NCBI GenBank assembly: GCA_008694505.1
Contig: VZDJ01000116.1
Span: 16,950,781 to 17,014,780, forward strand
Direction: 5' to 3'
Length of the DNA: 64,000 nt
From: Cyanoderma ruficeps
Taxonomy: Eukaryota > Chordata > Aves > Passeriformes > Timaliidae
The position numbers were made by a program, and so were the translations under genes. Position 1 is the stretch's first letter, and every line of letters begins with the position of its first letter. A model generated the notes under the pieces. That model was not told the DNA's origin. It saw only the letters and a list, made by a program, of their open reading frames with translations, and ran no database searches. Below, in pieces: positions 36,501 through 51,500 of the stretch.

Positions 36501-39500
36501 GCAATCCATGCCCATCTTTGCACATGGCTACCTCTCAGACAAATCCAAGATTGCAGCTCTGTAGCAATAAATCCTGTATACATTTGCAGAAAGTTTTGCA
36601 GACGCTGCTTAGCCCATTTGACCTGAGTTTTTAACAAGAGGGAGGGCAGGTGATTAATAAAGTCAGTGTTTAGGTGAATATGGTAGCAGCAACAAGTACT
36701 TTGTAGATTATATGATGATGGCAAACCCATGGTTCACAAAAACATATTTGTGAACATGTTTGCTGGGTATTGAGCCTTTTCTGAGCCAAAAAACCCCAGG
36801 AATGTTAGTAGCTAGGATTGGTTTTGCCTGTGGATATGGAGGCGTAGTTGAAAGCTTTTCATGCAGCACATGATTAAGTTGTGACTCTTGTTACTGTGGA
36901 GGCCAAAAGCACATATGGGTTCAGAGATGGATAGAGCCTGGATCCCTGAAAGGCTGTTCATCCTGATGGTACAGAAACAGTCTTAGGCTTCAACATTTTC
37001 AGACGTGATTGTTGAAGCCAAGACGCAACAGCTGCATGAATAATCTTTCTAGAGCTATCAGATTTCATACACTCTTCATCTACACTGTTTTTAGTCACTG
37101 TTGAGTCACACTGCTGGGCTGTTACTGCCCTAGGAGGCTACAGCTCACAATTGTTACCAGTGGCTTGGTATAAGCATTTTATGCTGAGGTTGGGTTGAAC
37201 ACACCCCACGCACATTCAATTATCATTGATTACCTTCTCTCAATTGTGTTTCCATACTCTTTGCCTCTTATCTTCACACTGGAAGCCCTTGGACGTTAGA
37301 CACATTCTCCTTTTTTCTTTTTTCCCTGAATTAGTCTTAAGCAGAAGCTTAGCCTATGTTGAGATCAAGCTAGCTTTACTTGCTTTGGAATTTGTTTTAG
37401 GAAAAATAGGTGTTATTTACAATGTCTCTTAAGTAACATCTAGGTTGTGCATTGTTTCTGGCAAGAATAATTTTCAAAAATGTGCTTCTTAATGGAATTT
37501 TCCATTAGTGACAGGTTTTGAAATATGAGAGCAATTCTAAACATCAGAATTCACGGTATAGTCTTTATTTGACTAATAGTGGGGGAAACCATATGGGGAA
37601 ACAGTGCCTCAAGCAAATTACAGTATGTACAGCAAACTACAGTATGTAGCTTCCAGTAGTTTCTTTTCTAGTTCTAGAAAATGTCTAATGTTCTTTAGAA
37701 CAAACAAACAAAAAAGTGAAATCTCTTTCATCTAAGCAGGACTATTGTCTGGTTGAGATAGGTAGGTGGGGCATTTTGACTTCCTTGTACTCTACTAAAA
37801 GTTAACACTAGTCAGCTCAATACTTACTTTATAATTTTCTTTTCTGTCAGATTTGATGGTGGAATTCATTGTAACACACATGATGAAAGAATTTCCTATG
37901 GATCTCTATGTGTAAGTGTCTGTGGGGTAACTCACCGTGATTTCATTTGAAGTTTGAATTTAGGTAGAATCCTGCTCATAGAGCAATCTTCTGACTGAAA
38001 TAACACTTTGTGTCTGGTGGGGAGCAGGATGGCTTTTCATGAACTCTTCCAGTAACTTTTTCTACTTCAAAAATCCTCTGTGTGCCAGAAAATTGAAAGC
38101 AATTCAATTTCAGACTGTTTTCCTAATCTACTTGATCTAACACAAAGAGCTTTTTGGTCTAAAAGAAGTTTCATAACAGAGTCATTGCAACAATCCCCAC
38201 TTCCCAGAAGATGAATCTTGGTCTAGAAACAGAAAAGACAGTTTTGAAAAAGCGAGGATGACTGACATGAGGCCTGGAAGGCAGTGTGGAGGGGGAGGGA
38301 GGTTTAAGCCTGAAATAGCCTGCTAGGCAGCACGGGGTAAAACTTAGCAATGGGCAAAAGGAGATAAGAGGACAGAGCTACTCATGAGCACTACATGTGT
38401 CCCACAGGGGCCTCTCCAATGCTTTGTACTGCTTTAGCCTGGAGGGCAGAAGTAGGATTTAGAGTTTGTTGGCTTTGCTCTGACTGTTTGTACAGTGCTG
38501 AATTTCCCAAGGCGTGAACAGCACTATATTCTGTAGGGAAGGGAAAGACGCATAGGATGTTTTCCCTTAAGGTAACTTTTCAGCATATTCTGATTTTGCC
38601 CAGATAACCTTGCAATTACAGTGCCTTTTCAAGGGTTGTACAGTTCCATTGAGTTTGGGAGAATTTTTTTTTTTTAATGACAATTGCAGAACTATTTGTT
38701 GATGGGTATAATGCTCTGGAATTTCACAAGAAAGGTGGGAAATGCTTGGACTCAAAAGCAACATCACATCTAGAAACGCCATAACACTAGAAATAATGAA
38801 CAGTAGCAACCATCAGTGGACGTTTATATTCATTCATTTTGGCATGTTTGTGCAGTCCTTTCACTGTGCTCCTGTCTGAAACCATCCCATAGCAGACACA
38901 GTTATTGCAGACAAAGTGGGTGTTCTGAATACACAAGTAGTGTCATACTTCTCTGCAGTACATTTAAGAGGTGACAATATGAAGCTGCTCAAGGCTGGGC
39001 GTATTAATATTTAAAAGAGAAAACCAGGTAGCCTAGACTGAAGGTACTTTTTGTCCATTATGTGTATTATGAATCTTCAGCGTGAAACTTAAAAAACAGA
39101 GACACCTCACCAGGGTGGATAATTTCATTACGTGACTTACAGCCAAGCAGATACAGAGGTGAAAAGGTGCTGGGCATTGTCTAGTACCAGTAGGATCAGA
39201 AATAGGAGATTGCTCCCCATAGGAATTGCTATTCTTGATCCAAAGATAGCTGTCTATCCTAGCTGCTTTGCTTCCTTTTCTTGGTTGAATTTATGAGAAT
39301 CCAATTTGAAGTGCATCGCTTAATGTCGTGCTCAGTGATTATAAATAGTTTTACTTTTATTCAAAGTTAGTTTCAGTTCCTACCTCGTTGTGGTATTTTT
39401 GGATTATCTATGGGTCTGAAAAGAATAATGTATACCTTCTGCGTATTTTTTGCTATAAAAGCCTTGTCTTGAACTTTTCACTTAATTTTGAATGAATTCC

Positions 39501-42500
39501 ATGCAAATTTTTAGAATTTGATTTCTCTGTATTTATCTGATGTCCAGTGTCTTTCAACAATATCTTTTCAGAAAGATGTGGGTTTTAATGAGATAATGTG
39601 TTTTTTGAAAAATAGGAATTTGGGGAAAGGGAATTTTTCCTTTTTCTAGTCTTCCTTCTAACTTTTCTACATGTCAATAGCTAAAAATAGCTTCGCCTAA
39701 CAAATTCAAATTTGTATATATGTTTTGTCTTGTCCTAAATAGTAGTGTTAGAGAATACACTCATTGTAGTGTATTTTTAGTTTGGATGTTATTTGTGAAG
39801 AATGTCTGTGCACCTAAGTGTTTGTATGAACACTAGATGCTATAGACACCTACAGGATTTTGAGACTTGACAAGTGCACTACCTGTATGCTAGGGGATTC
39901 CAAAGCTTGCATGTGTATTGCATGAACATTCCGAAGCTCATACTTATGTTATTTTTTTAAGGAGACTGGAAAGTTTTATGGAAAAAAAATACTTTAATGT
40001 AATTAAACCATACACCTCAGTCAAACTAAAAATCCTGTAGTTTTTTTGGCACCCTCATTCCATTTAGCCTCATCACTGGGACAAGAGAAATGGAGAAAGT
40101 CCATTGTCTCCAAATTTTACAATAACTAGCAGTATCTCACATATATGGAGCCTGCAAGTTAAATAACTTGTTTTGTAGAGTTTATGAGGCCCTTAGATTA
40201 GGGTAGCAAAGAGTGAGAAATATTTATTGAACAGCAAACATGCATTTGTGGTCAGTCCAATCCTGTTGAGTTTAAACTGGCATAACAGGCCCCTTTCTTT
40301 CATTTTGTCAGATTCTTTATTTGAGTGTTGATTCCTCTTAGGAGGCCAAAGCCACGACTCCCATCCTCCTCTGATAGTCTTTGAATTTGTCTATTTCCCT
40401 GCTGCTGATTTCAGGGATATTTCCAGGCTTGATGTAAAATTGTGGGAAGATGCAATGTCATTAATCCTTTGCCCTCTCTTTTCCAGACGGTGCATTCAGA
40501 TTGTGCACAAGCTGCTGTGCTACCAGAAGAAATGCAGAGTGAGGCTTCATTACACGTGGAGAGAGCTCTGGTCAGGTACTTGGCCTCTGCAGAGGCAGCT
40601 GAATAGGAAAAACCCACAGCGGTGGTTGTTTTGTGGCCATGACTGCTTGTTCCATTGCTACAGGGTTTAAAAGCTTGCTTCAAAAGCAAGCAGCTGTTCT
40701 GTTAAAGCATCTCTGTGTTGTTTCTTAGTTGCTACATGCAAATTGCCTCCTTTGGAAAGTCAGTTAATTATCATAATGGTAGCTAATTTACTTTCTTTCT
40801 CTCCATGCTTACTGTGGTATCCAAATGTCTTTGTTTTTCTGTTGCATTACCTGAGTCCCTCTTTACCTGATTAGAGAAAATGGAGTCATGTTTTATGGAG
40901 TACTGTTTCTCTCTCTGATATTTGTGAGTAGAAATAAGGTAGGCTCTTGGGTAAAGGGAGATGAACCTTACCTTGCTTTTCCTTTTACTGTAAGAGATGC
41001 TCACACATAGAATAGTGCGTGCAGCTCCTGAAAAGAGCAGTCTTGAAACGTCAGTGTGAAGGAAAAGAGGCTTTTAACTCTGACCTTTGAGTTGATGGTA
41101 GATAGTCTGGTTTGTGCCACTTGCATCCCGAAATAGATAAATAAGTATTGTGGAGTCTGACATAATTCACTGGACAGCTTTGTAGGACTCTTACGTGATG
41201 CAATCATTGTGTGGGAGGTCTGGGGAAGGGAGTAGCAGAATGGATGATGAGCCCTAACAGGTGTCTTTGGTGAATATGGTATGTGCTTCAGTTCTTATCT
41301 AGCAAGCAGTGAAGTAGCTCAGCCAGGAAAGTACAGTTAATCCCCTTGATGTTGTGGCTTAAACAAGAGCTTTATGAAAATTCAAGGGAACTGGGCCCTA
41401 ACTGTGTGTTACTGGAGCTGTGCTTGAGACCTAGGATCAGCTACCTGCCTGGTGTAATGCAACTCCCATCAGAAATTTGAGACAGGGATGGCTTTTGAAA
41501 GAGGCAGTGATCAGTGGTTTGTGAAGCTGTTCTCACTTGACAGTGAACACTTCCCTTCAGTAGCCTTGCCCAGTTGAGATGTAGGTACAGAGAAATGAAC
41601 CAACAACCTGAGTCATTTTCAGTTATTAAATTTTCACCCTGTGTTACATGTGATCCATTCAGACTTTCTAAATTATTCCTGCAGAAGGTGAAGTGAGTGC
41701 CACTAATTAAGGGATTAGCAGTTCCTTTTGCAGTTGTTTTCCTCAGTACAGAGCCCCTAGAGGCATGGCTGTGGTGTAGTGCCAGTTCAGGAGATGAGTG
41801 TGTACAATGTGGATGTCTGTTGTGAATGAAAATTGCATCTGACAATGTGTGTGGTATCTTCTCAGCAGCTACAGTGAACCAGAGCCATTTCTATTTGGCC
41901 AGGCTGGCCTGGATCTTTTCTACACAGTGGCAGAATGAAAGTTTGAAATATAGCACCTTTTCCTTGAAAGTACTGTTCAACAGTTCAGGGAGCACACACT
42001 CTTAAATATCTTTCAATCCTTAACTTTCCCTATTTTAGGGGAGGAGGAAAAATTAAAATACTCACTACACACTGAGATTCAGCATCTTGGGATATTCTTG
42101 TTAGCTGTTTCTAATTAGCTGGTGTTTATATAGACCTTTGGAAACATAAAGTGCCTCAGAAGTATTAAGTACTGCACATGCTTTGAAAGCAAAGCAGTGA
42201 TATAAAAACACTTGGGTTAGTCAGGTTTCTGTGAAGGAACGGGAATGTCGGCATACCTGATGTAGCTGAAGAGCTCCATGATTACCATAGATTTCTGTGT
42301 ACTTTAGGTGATCCTCTCCTGGGAGTAAACTACCACAGAACGTTTCAAAATCATTATTTTTTTAATAGGATGTTGAGGTGAACAGAGAGATTCTTCTGTA
42401 GCTGCTGTTGGTTTATACAGGCTGGAAGACCCTGGGTGAAATGGTACATACACCTGTAAAAGGGCAGGTCCTGGCTGCTCCAGGTGTGCTTCTAGAATGC

Positions 42501-45500
42501 TATATGAGTTGCAGAATAAATGCTAATTGCCAGCCCTGTCTTGAGATCTGTTTCATACTTAACTCTTGCCCTGTCAAGGTTGCTCTTTGATTACCCAGAA
42601 TGCTGCTGCCTTTGATGTGAAAGAATGTCTCTTTCTGTGGTCTTGATCAGTGTGATAGACAATTCCAAACTGGAGCACAAGACTTCTGAATTGATTTCTG
42701 TCCTTCATAGGACCATCAGGTTTTTATTTTGGATCAAAGACTTAGTTCTCACTGCTGGATGAACAGCTAAAAGGGAGCAGCTATTCGCTGTAAGGTCTAA
42801 GATACCAGGTTGCCCCATCAGGTGTGCATTACAGAAGGTCTTCAAACCCACACTTGTCTTCTGGAATGACAAAGTACGTGATGACTTAAGCAATGTCCCT
42901 GCGATGCAGTGTGGATAATAGCAGTGGAGGCCCCCCAACATAGCTGAGTGGAACAAAGAAGCTGGAGGGCATTTGTGGAAGGAAGTATTGAAAGAAAGGG
43001 AGAGAGCTCTAGCTGGCATATAAAAGGAGGAGAGTTTTTTCAGGCAGAAAATTGAGTGGGAGAAGAAGACAAAGAGAATACTGTGGGGTAGGTGGTCGGT
43101 ATAGGGTGCGGAGGAACTGAGATAAAGGTTGTAGGTGGAAGCAGTAGCAGTGTATGGAGCCTTCTGTTCACTTGCCAGTTCTAATGTTAGCTAATCTCTA
43201 ATTAAGGAAAGCCACTTGTGTGTCATCTGATGGATTGATGCCCTTCCTTTGTGGATGCTTTGTCTTCAGTATGGAAGGCCAGCAGCCCTTTGAGAGTTTC
43301 TGCATTTATTTTGTTTGATTTTAATTTGCAATGATGGCAGATAAAAGCAGTGAAGCCAGGTGCTTTGGCATCTCTCAGGGCAGGTATCATGCTGTTTATG
43401 CAGTCTGTAATGCTTTATACTTTTTTGGGTATGCCACTATTTGGCACATTGTTTCCATATGATCTTATTTCTGTTGAACTTTCTTCTGCAACATCTGAGC
43501 TTAAAGAAGAACAATATTGTTACAGTCTTTGGATGTGATGCAGCCTAAGCTTCTCTATTAGAATAATTTTTTTGCATAAAGTCAGGGGACCAGGGCCATG
43601 GCACTCAAAGCAGTATAAATCTCTAGCTGTGCTGACCAGATGACCAAGAATGTTTAGGTGACAGAGAATGATGCAGCGATTTGAGAGCTGGAAACAGGAT
43701 TGACAAAAAGGAAAATCTGTGGGCGGCAGAAATAGTGTGTAGAAGCTGGTTTTAGCAAAAAGCAGTGTGGAAATAATATCAGATTGCTAGTGGAGCTAAA
43801 TTCTGTAACATCTTAAAAAGAGGGCTGGAGAGTGAAAAGCAATTGTAATCTGATTAATCTAGGAAAGTGATTGGCAGATGTAGTTGCTGATAGGTAGACC
43901 AGACATTCAGATCCAGAGATGTCTGTTGATCTTGTTCTTTTTTAGTAGCCTTTTGCAGCAGTCTGTTCACTTCTGTTCCACCAGTGATTAGTGTGCAGCT
44001 CTTCCCTTTGGGTGCTGAAGAAAAATCTTCAGGTTTTTCACCACTGACAATATAGCATTGCAGGTGACTAGCCTGGAAGTTTGGCCAAGGTCAGAAACTC
44101 TTAAGTGGATATGACTTTGTTGACCTGTTTACTTGCAGACATTTTGGTCAACTGGAAATCTCCTGGACTGTTATGCCAGGTACCTTATACTTTTTAAACA
44201 CACTGATTAATTGAATGTCAGGTGTAAGGTAGAGCCGATAGGAAACCTGGGAACAGCCAGTTCCTTCTTCTCAGAAACTGACTGTTATACCCAATGTTCT
44301 TGGGCTAGTTTGTGCAGCACTTGAGTGATGGACAGTGCAATATGTGTTGTTGTTGTTGTCAAGCATGTATGAGCTGTGCCAGAAGAGTTTTCATGAGTCA
44401 TTTAAGCTTTTTATATAAAAAGACCTCATTTCTTCAACTCCTCCCCCTTCAAAATTAGCAAAGCTTGAGCAATTCACTTGGAGCTTAGGGGGTGCAGGTA
44501 ACTTCTTTGCAGTTGCTATGGTTTGCTTTAAGCAAAAGCTGTGTTTAAAGAAACAGAAAAGCAATATTAATAAAGACTTTTAATAGCAAGAGTAGAGCCT
44601 AAAAGTCTGAACTATAATAATAATTATGAAATAGCTATTTATTGGGGCAATTGAATGCAAAGTGGGATTAAAAGTTGTATTGCCATGAGTAAGTGTTGAA
44701 GATCAGTTTCCAAATTTTTTTAGCATAAGTCTACAGTTCCTCATCTTCTAGCTTAGTTAATTTGGTAGATGCAGAATGCACTGTTAAAATAAGGGTTTTT
44801 CAAATATGTAGTACCATCAAGAAGTCAATTTTTCTCTTTTGTCGTTTTAGGGTTATCAAAGCCGACTCTTACAGTGCTATTAGTGAAAATACACTTTTGT
44901 ACACTCTTCAGATCTATCTCTTTGTCAGGTTCTGTATTTATAGAAAGGATAGTACTGCATTCAAAATCTTTTTGAGTGAATACTAAAAATGTGAAGGGTT
45001 CCTCTTAGGGAGATTTTAAAATAAAGAAGCAAATTTTTGTGGGGGAGAATCTCCCCCCACCCCGACTTTAAGTATATATAAGTACTGCCCTTATGCAGTG
45101 CGTGTTTAAAATGGTATTGTTTAATCACTTCCCTTTATTATTTTTGTGACTGAAACATTGATTACTGAGAGTATGCTATCTATGTCATTTTTGGTTCTGC
45201 AACTGTTGATCAGGTCTGCTTCAGCCCTCTGATTTATGTTGCTGAACAGACTGGAAGTCAGGTGATGTTGTGTCTTCCCTTCATGTCTAATCCGGCTGTC
45301 ACTGTCACATTCTGCAGCAGTTACCTTGCAAGGGAAGCTTATCATCTTGCAGCTCTTGTGGAGGCAGGATTCACACACTGGTGTACCAGACAGTCTAGTT
45401 CACTGGCAAAGTTCCTGGTCACCAGATGCCATGAGTTGTTTGGAAGACCATAGAGCTGCTGGCCAGTTAGCAAATGGCTTCATTTCTCACACAAACTAGA

Positions 45501-48500
45501 GCCTGTAACTGTTGTGTGCCATGGAATACATACTGGGAGTTTGCAGCCCTTAGGGGGTCCTGCATTCTTTACTTCTAGGAATGTTGGTGCTTGTGGTGTG
45601 TGGTATTGTGTTGGCTCAAGCTGGGTTCAGGAATGCAACAGTTAATCCTGATATCTGTTTCATGGAATTCGGGAAAGGATTGAAATTGAAAGATGGTTTT
45701 ATAAAATAATTTTTGTTTATAGTTGTGGTGTCTACTGTGGGTTGATATTCATTGATTTATTCAATTTATACTCCTGGCAGCACTCCATGTTACCCCAAAG
45801 AAAACCCCAGTCCCATCTTACAAAGCTTGCTTACAGGCAGCAGGATGGGAAGGTCAGAAGGAAGACTGCAAATGTCTGCTTGTAGTGTTCTGGTGTCATT
45901 CTCAACTGGTGGGACAATGTCATGCTCACCTTTCCACATTACCTCCTTCAACCAGAGCTAGAATATTTTCATGGGAACACTCCAGCCATTTGGTGAAATG
46001 CCCTGGTGTTAAACTCTTAAAAAAGAGTGTAGGAAGTGCAGAAACTCAGTGGCTTTTTTGTAAAGGAGGATGTTCTAAATTCCCTGCATGGGTCATTTTT
46101 AGGAAGCCTCTGCTTTCACTTAATTCTAGTTTACCTGTACTTCATGTTAATATATTTTAATAATGATGATAAAGGGTTTGACCGTGATAGCCAGTGAACA
46201 GAAAAAGAATAATATAAGATTTGTGGCTGTTATTGATCACTTGGTGAGATCAGGATGGGAATTTCTCAGCCTAGCCTTGCTCAGATAAACACAAAGGGAA
46301 TTCAGTCACTTGCATGGATAAAAGTCTGGTAGCCTTTTGGTCATCCTGCCTTGGCCTGGCAGGTCTCATCCAGATATGTTGCTCCAGCAAATCCTGGAGA
46401 TAAATAAAGCTAGCAAATACTGGAGAATTTGATTGTGAGTCACTACAGTTTGCAGATCATAGTGGCCTAGAGGAGATAATGTGATAATTTCTCCTGGGAA
46501 ATGGTCCCATTGATGATAGAAGTGTTAGAGTCAGCTGTTCAAAGCTGTTTCTTTATCTGCACGGAGGGGTTGCAGCACTCAGAATGCAGTAATTTATCCT
46601 GGGCCCCTTTTTGTGTTCAAGCAGCATCACTCCTGGGTTCCTTACCTTGCGTTCTTTCCATGTTCTCGCACAATATTTCTTCTTTTTCTCCAGATTCGCC
46701 ACCTTTTCTGTTTTAAAACCTGAGGCAAAATGTGCAACGTTAACTCCCAAGACTGCTGTTGAACAGTGTGAACCTACACTGTCAGACAAAATAGAATTGA
46801 GCTCAATACTACCCTTTCCTCTAAAGAGGGATGAAGCTTGTGGGTGTGTGCTTTTTAAAAAAAAAAAATTTTTTTTTTTAAGAAAAAAACGTATTGTTCA
46901 TCTGAGCTTTAGCTGAAGTTAGAAAATTTGTGTTATTTCTTATTGCGTGCTGGATTGCCATCTAGCAGCATTGCTCTAGCATCAGCAATCAGCAGTTCCA
47001 TTAAGCTTGCAATTTCACACTGTTGGCTCCATTTAGGTGGGAACAGTGAGTCCCGGGGATGGGGGCTATATAAAGAAACTAAAGGGTTGGAAGTGAAGTA
47101 GCCTGCTCGACTGATCCTGGGAGCGATGGGTTGTGCCAGCATGTGCTCCAGCCCTCTGGCAAGCTGTTGATTCTCATTAAGAGAACAGCCTGCTTTCATG
47201 GGTGTACGCTTGGGAGCGAGTCATGGGGAAAAGAGAGAGCAGCTGTAGAGTGCTGGTGGTGGGGAGCCAGCCAGCTGCCAGCTGCTTTTTGCCACAGGGC
47301 TGTGGTGGCTGGGAGGAGGAACTCGGCAGCGCCTGTGGCAGCAGGAGGGAGTGTAGAGGAGCATCCAGGCAGGTGATTGTTACTGCAGTGAGCAGGATGC
47401 TCCTTCCCGAGCAGAACAGAGCAAAGGAGCTGGAACATGTTAACTAGTGATGTTGGCAGAGCTTTTATTGCTTCCCCTGCTCCCCTGAGAGGGGACTGCA
47501 GCACTGGTGCAAGGGTCTTGTTTTCTAGTGCTGTGGGTGATTGACAGGAGGCTGCAAGTGCTGTCCCTGAGTAATTGGTTCACTTGTCCATGAGTGCTGG
47601 GATAGTTTGTGCCTCAGGGAGTTCTGATGTTTTAGTTTGTAATAGCAATGTAACTATGTCTCAGACATGCTTCCTATTCCTATAACTCTATCTGGAAAAT
47701 ACTTCACTTGGTTCTTTCCTGTCAAACCCAATCTGTAGATACTCATCACCTGCTGACTTTGTTTTGATCACTGTTCTTCTGAGTGCCTGCCAAAGCTGAA
47801 TGTGGCCAGATCTGCATCCTCTTAACACTTAGGTCATCTCAGAATGTCATATTAGAGCCTTTTGCTTCCTTAAATCTGGACTGCCTTTCAGGTATAGCAT
47901 TTTCTAGAAGTGATTACTGTATTCTGGGGTGTCTTCTCTTCATAGCTGCAGTGAGCTATATGGTTATCCTACCTTGACCCTTGTGACTTCCAGTCTGGAA
48001 CAAGAGAGTGGACTGTTTTGTGGTTATGGTATTGTTATGTAAGAATCTGTTTTTTCCACATTCTGTGCTGTAATTTCCCTTATGTAAAGGAATCATGCTG
48101 AATTTTGGAATCTGGAAGAACATATAAGAAAGCATTGTTTGGCCTGTTGTTTTTCAACAAGCATTTGGTGTTGACCATTTAGAACACTGAGTGTAGGTGG
48201 ACATCTGATCTGACCAGGTACAGCCAGGCCTCATCGTGTTGCTCTATTTATATTTCCAGTGCTGTTGCAGATAGAATGGTCCTGTTTTCTCTTGTGTGTT
48301 GGAAGAACTGAAGCACAGAAAAACCAGTGCTGCTTTCTGAAGAATCTAATCCACTCTATTCTTAGTTGCAGCCTTAGTTGCACTAAGCCTTAACCAGATC
48401 TGGCTTACCTTGTGCTACAGTGAGGTAGTGAGCACCTTGCCTTGGGAGTATGTACATGTGAACAGGGTAGCTGTGGGAGGGCCAGGGTGGTCACTGTGTT

Positions 48501-51500
48501 GCTGAAGCACTTGTAGGCAGGTGACTTCTCTGCAGCATGGAAGTGTTGCTCAGATGTCATGATCTTCTATATATCACTAGACTGCCTTCTAGTGATATAT
48601 GGGTGGGGGGATCCTTCTAAGGGGGTTGTGGTTTGAGACACTGGAAGGAGGACACTGAATACACTGTTGGTTCAGTGGTAACTTCTGAGGGAATGGGAAA
48701 GTCGCTGTTCTTCCCCATGTGCCCTGAAAGTTGAAGGGTAGAAAATTGGAGAGTTTTAGTAGAGCACTAGATCCTGTTAATGGATGTTATATTGTAGCTG
48801 AGGAGCCCTCACATCTCTCTCTCCCTTGCTCCTTTCTTGAGGGTCATTATGTGCACCATTAGAAGATTCTTGACCTGTAAGTGCAGCAGATGCAGTGACA
48901 GAGGCCTCTGTACTGTGCTCAACCCATCTGAGCTCTCATTGATGAGTGTCTCAGGGCTATTCTCTTCTGCTCCATCGTGCACTAACACATCAGAGCCTTC
49001 TGATGCTCCTTGCAGAGTTTGTGCTACATTCTGACTTGCCCATGGGATGATACTACCACTTTTTCCCCCCCCTTTTCTCTTGGCCTACCTCCATGGTCCT
49101 GTTGCATTACACATGATCCAAACAGAGAACAAAGACACTAAATTATAAAAAACCCAAAAACTTTGTGTGAATCCAAATTCAGCTGGGGCTGAATATACTT
49201 GTGTTTGAAACACGGCTTACAGGGGGAGAAGTAAGTCTACTATGCAAATAGGAGTAGGGGAGGGAGGAAGTGTAGGGCATCTGTAAAACAGGAATTACCT
49301 CCTTCCTGGTAGAAGAAAAGGAGAGGTGGTGGCTGCCCACAGTCTTCTCACAGAGGATTGGCTTGAAGGAGGGCAGCAAATAACTGAGCAGGCATGTCCT
49401 GGTGCTCCTTGGCAGACACAGTGGCTACAGAAGCTGATAAGGGAAAGTGTCTTCAAAAGCAGCTGTGCAGCAAAAGAGCTAAGAGGTTCTTTCACTGCAG
49501 TCATTTCAGTTTAAAAAGTAGGGAGGATATCTATGATGTCACTTTTCATCCTTTTGCTATAATAATCCTTTGGAGAGAAAATTGCCCATGAGCCAACCTG
49601 CTATATATCACTTTCCATATACAGCCTGTCACATGGCTCTGTGTCCACTCAGCATGCTTGTCTGCTTGAGTTTGAGGCTGTAAACATAGGTGTCCAAAGC
49701 TGTGTTTTCTTCTTGTCGTTTTAAGAGGCATAGCCAGTGTACTCAGCTCAGGTCGCTTATGTGAACCTACTGGTGGCTGCTTGTTTAATTACAGCCTTCT
49801 TCCTTTATTGCCAAAGAAGCCCTAGTGACACTGTAGTATTTGAAATTATGGATGTTTCAAGACTCACCACAGTGGATGTTTCGGGTCGTGCTAATGAATG
49901 CCAAGAACAGATATCTTTGAGGAGGAAAAGAATGCTCTAGAGGGTATTGCAAAAATGGAGCTGTTTTCCAGTTAATGTTGAAATAGATCTCATATCCAGA
50001 TCTTCCATTGCTGTCAAATCTGGGAGCATAATTTGGGATAAGATGGCTGAGCCCAAGGAAGGATCACATTGGTGTCTGTCTGTGCAGCTGGGAGACTGAA
50101 CTGCTTCTCTGTTGGAAAAAAAAAAAAAAAAGATAATTTCCTGGCTAGTGTGAGAGGGCAGCCTGCAGGTGGGGCATGAGAGGCTAACAGTTGATTGCAG
50201 CAGGGAAAATGACACATCTGGTTTGGCTTGTTTAGGGATAGTAGCATCAGTGCTCTGTTGGAGCTCAAGGGCAGAGGGGTGTTCAGTCAGTTGGACTTTC
50301 CTCTAAAGGTTTATTTTGTGTGTGTAATTGTTGCTGAAGGGTACTAGGCATGTGAAGCCAGATCTAAAAGTTGTTAGTTCTGAAAACTTCAGGGCATAGC
50401 TGTCCTCATTTTCAGTACAGGGTCTGCCTTGCAAACTACAGAGACATGGCAAAGGGATTTAAAGGTTCCACAGTGTTTGTGGTCCTTAGAGACACTTGAG
50501 TAGAGGCTGCTGCAGGATGTGCTGACTAGGAAGAAGATTGGTTGCTCTTTTAGCATCGATGTAGTGTATATCCCAATTAGGAACGCTGCAACTTTTTTAG
50601 GAATGTGTGGTTTCCTAACAGTTGATAAATTTGTCAGTGCAGGGCACACAGTGACTGTAAATCTCTGATGGGTTAATTTTTCTGACCAGGCTCTGAGCCC
50701 AGCACTTAGTTTCTTCTTCATGTGCAGTGTGTCCCTCTCCTTCCTAGTTCTTAGAGAAGGAACAGCACAGATAGTTTCAGTTTCTTCTTCATGTGCAGTG
50801 TGTCCCTCTCCTTCCTAGTTCTTAGGGAAGGAACAGCACAGATAGTTTTGAGTGGGCTATGATGCAGTGCAATTCAGGCATAAATACTGATTTCATGCAG
50901 AGGTAATCTCTTGTCTTTTTTCAAACTGAAACAGGAAAATTAAACATAGATTCATCACAATGACTGAAACAAATGTAGGGCTAGAACAGAGAAAGTTTTC
51001 CTTCAAATGTTGTCACCAATATGGAGCAATACAAGTGCTTCAGGGTGGTCTATGAGAAGTACTGCAGTGGGCAGTTGTAGGGTGCTTGTCATTTGGTGTG
51101 TGCTCATGTTCTGGACAAATACACTTATTCTTTTAAAAATAGGTTCTCCTCATCACGGACAGCTTTCATGGTCACTGTTTTTGGATGTTCAATGGGGGCT
51201 TATTGTCACGCTGTGCCCTGACCTGCTGACAAAGGCCATTCAGCTCTTGTGGGAGAGCAAGAGACAAAGAAATGAACATGAGGCTTCTCACAACTTGTCA
51301 TAGGAAATCCAGAGCTCTGCTACTTTGCTTCCACAAGCCCAAGCTGATGGTAGTTGAACAGCAGCACCTGGCCATGAGCTGTGGCCCTGTGGACTGTCGT
51401 GGCTGGGAAGGAGGTAACACCAGTCTTGTAACTATGAGATGGAGAAATGGCTGATGAGCTGCTGTGACAGAGATGCAGGGCAGCTGTCTGCAGTCCAAGG

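Noticed and set aside
41441..41845. 134-codon minus-strand frame in intron 20
   Set aside because: No recognisable domain; it sits alone within intron 20 with no promoter or splice evidence.
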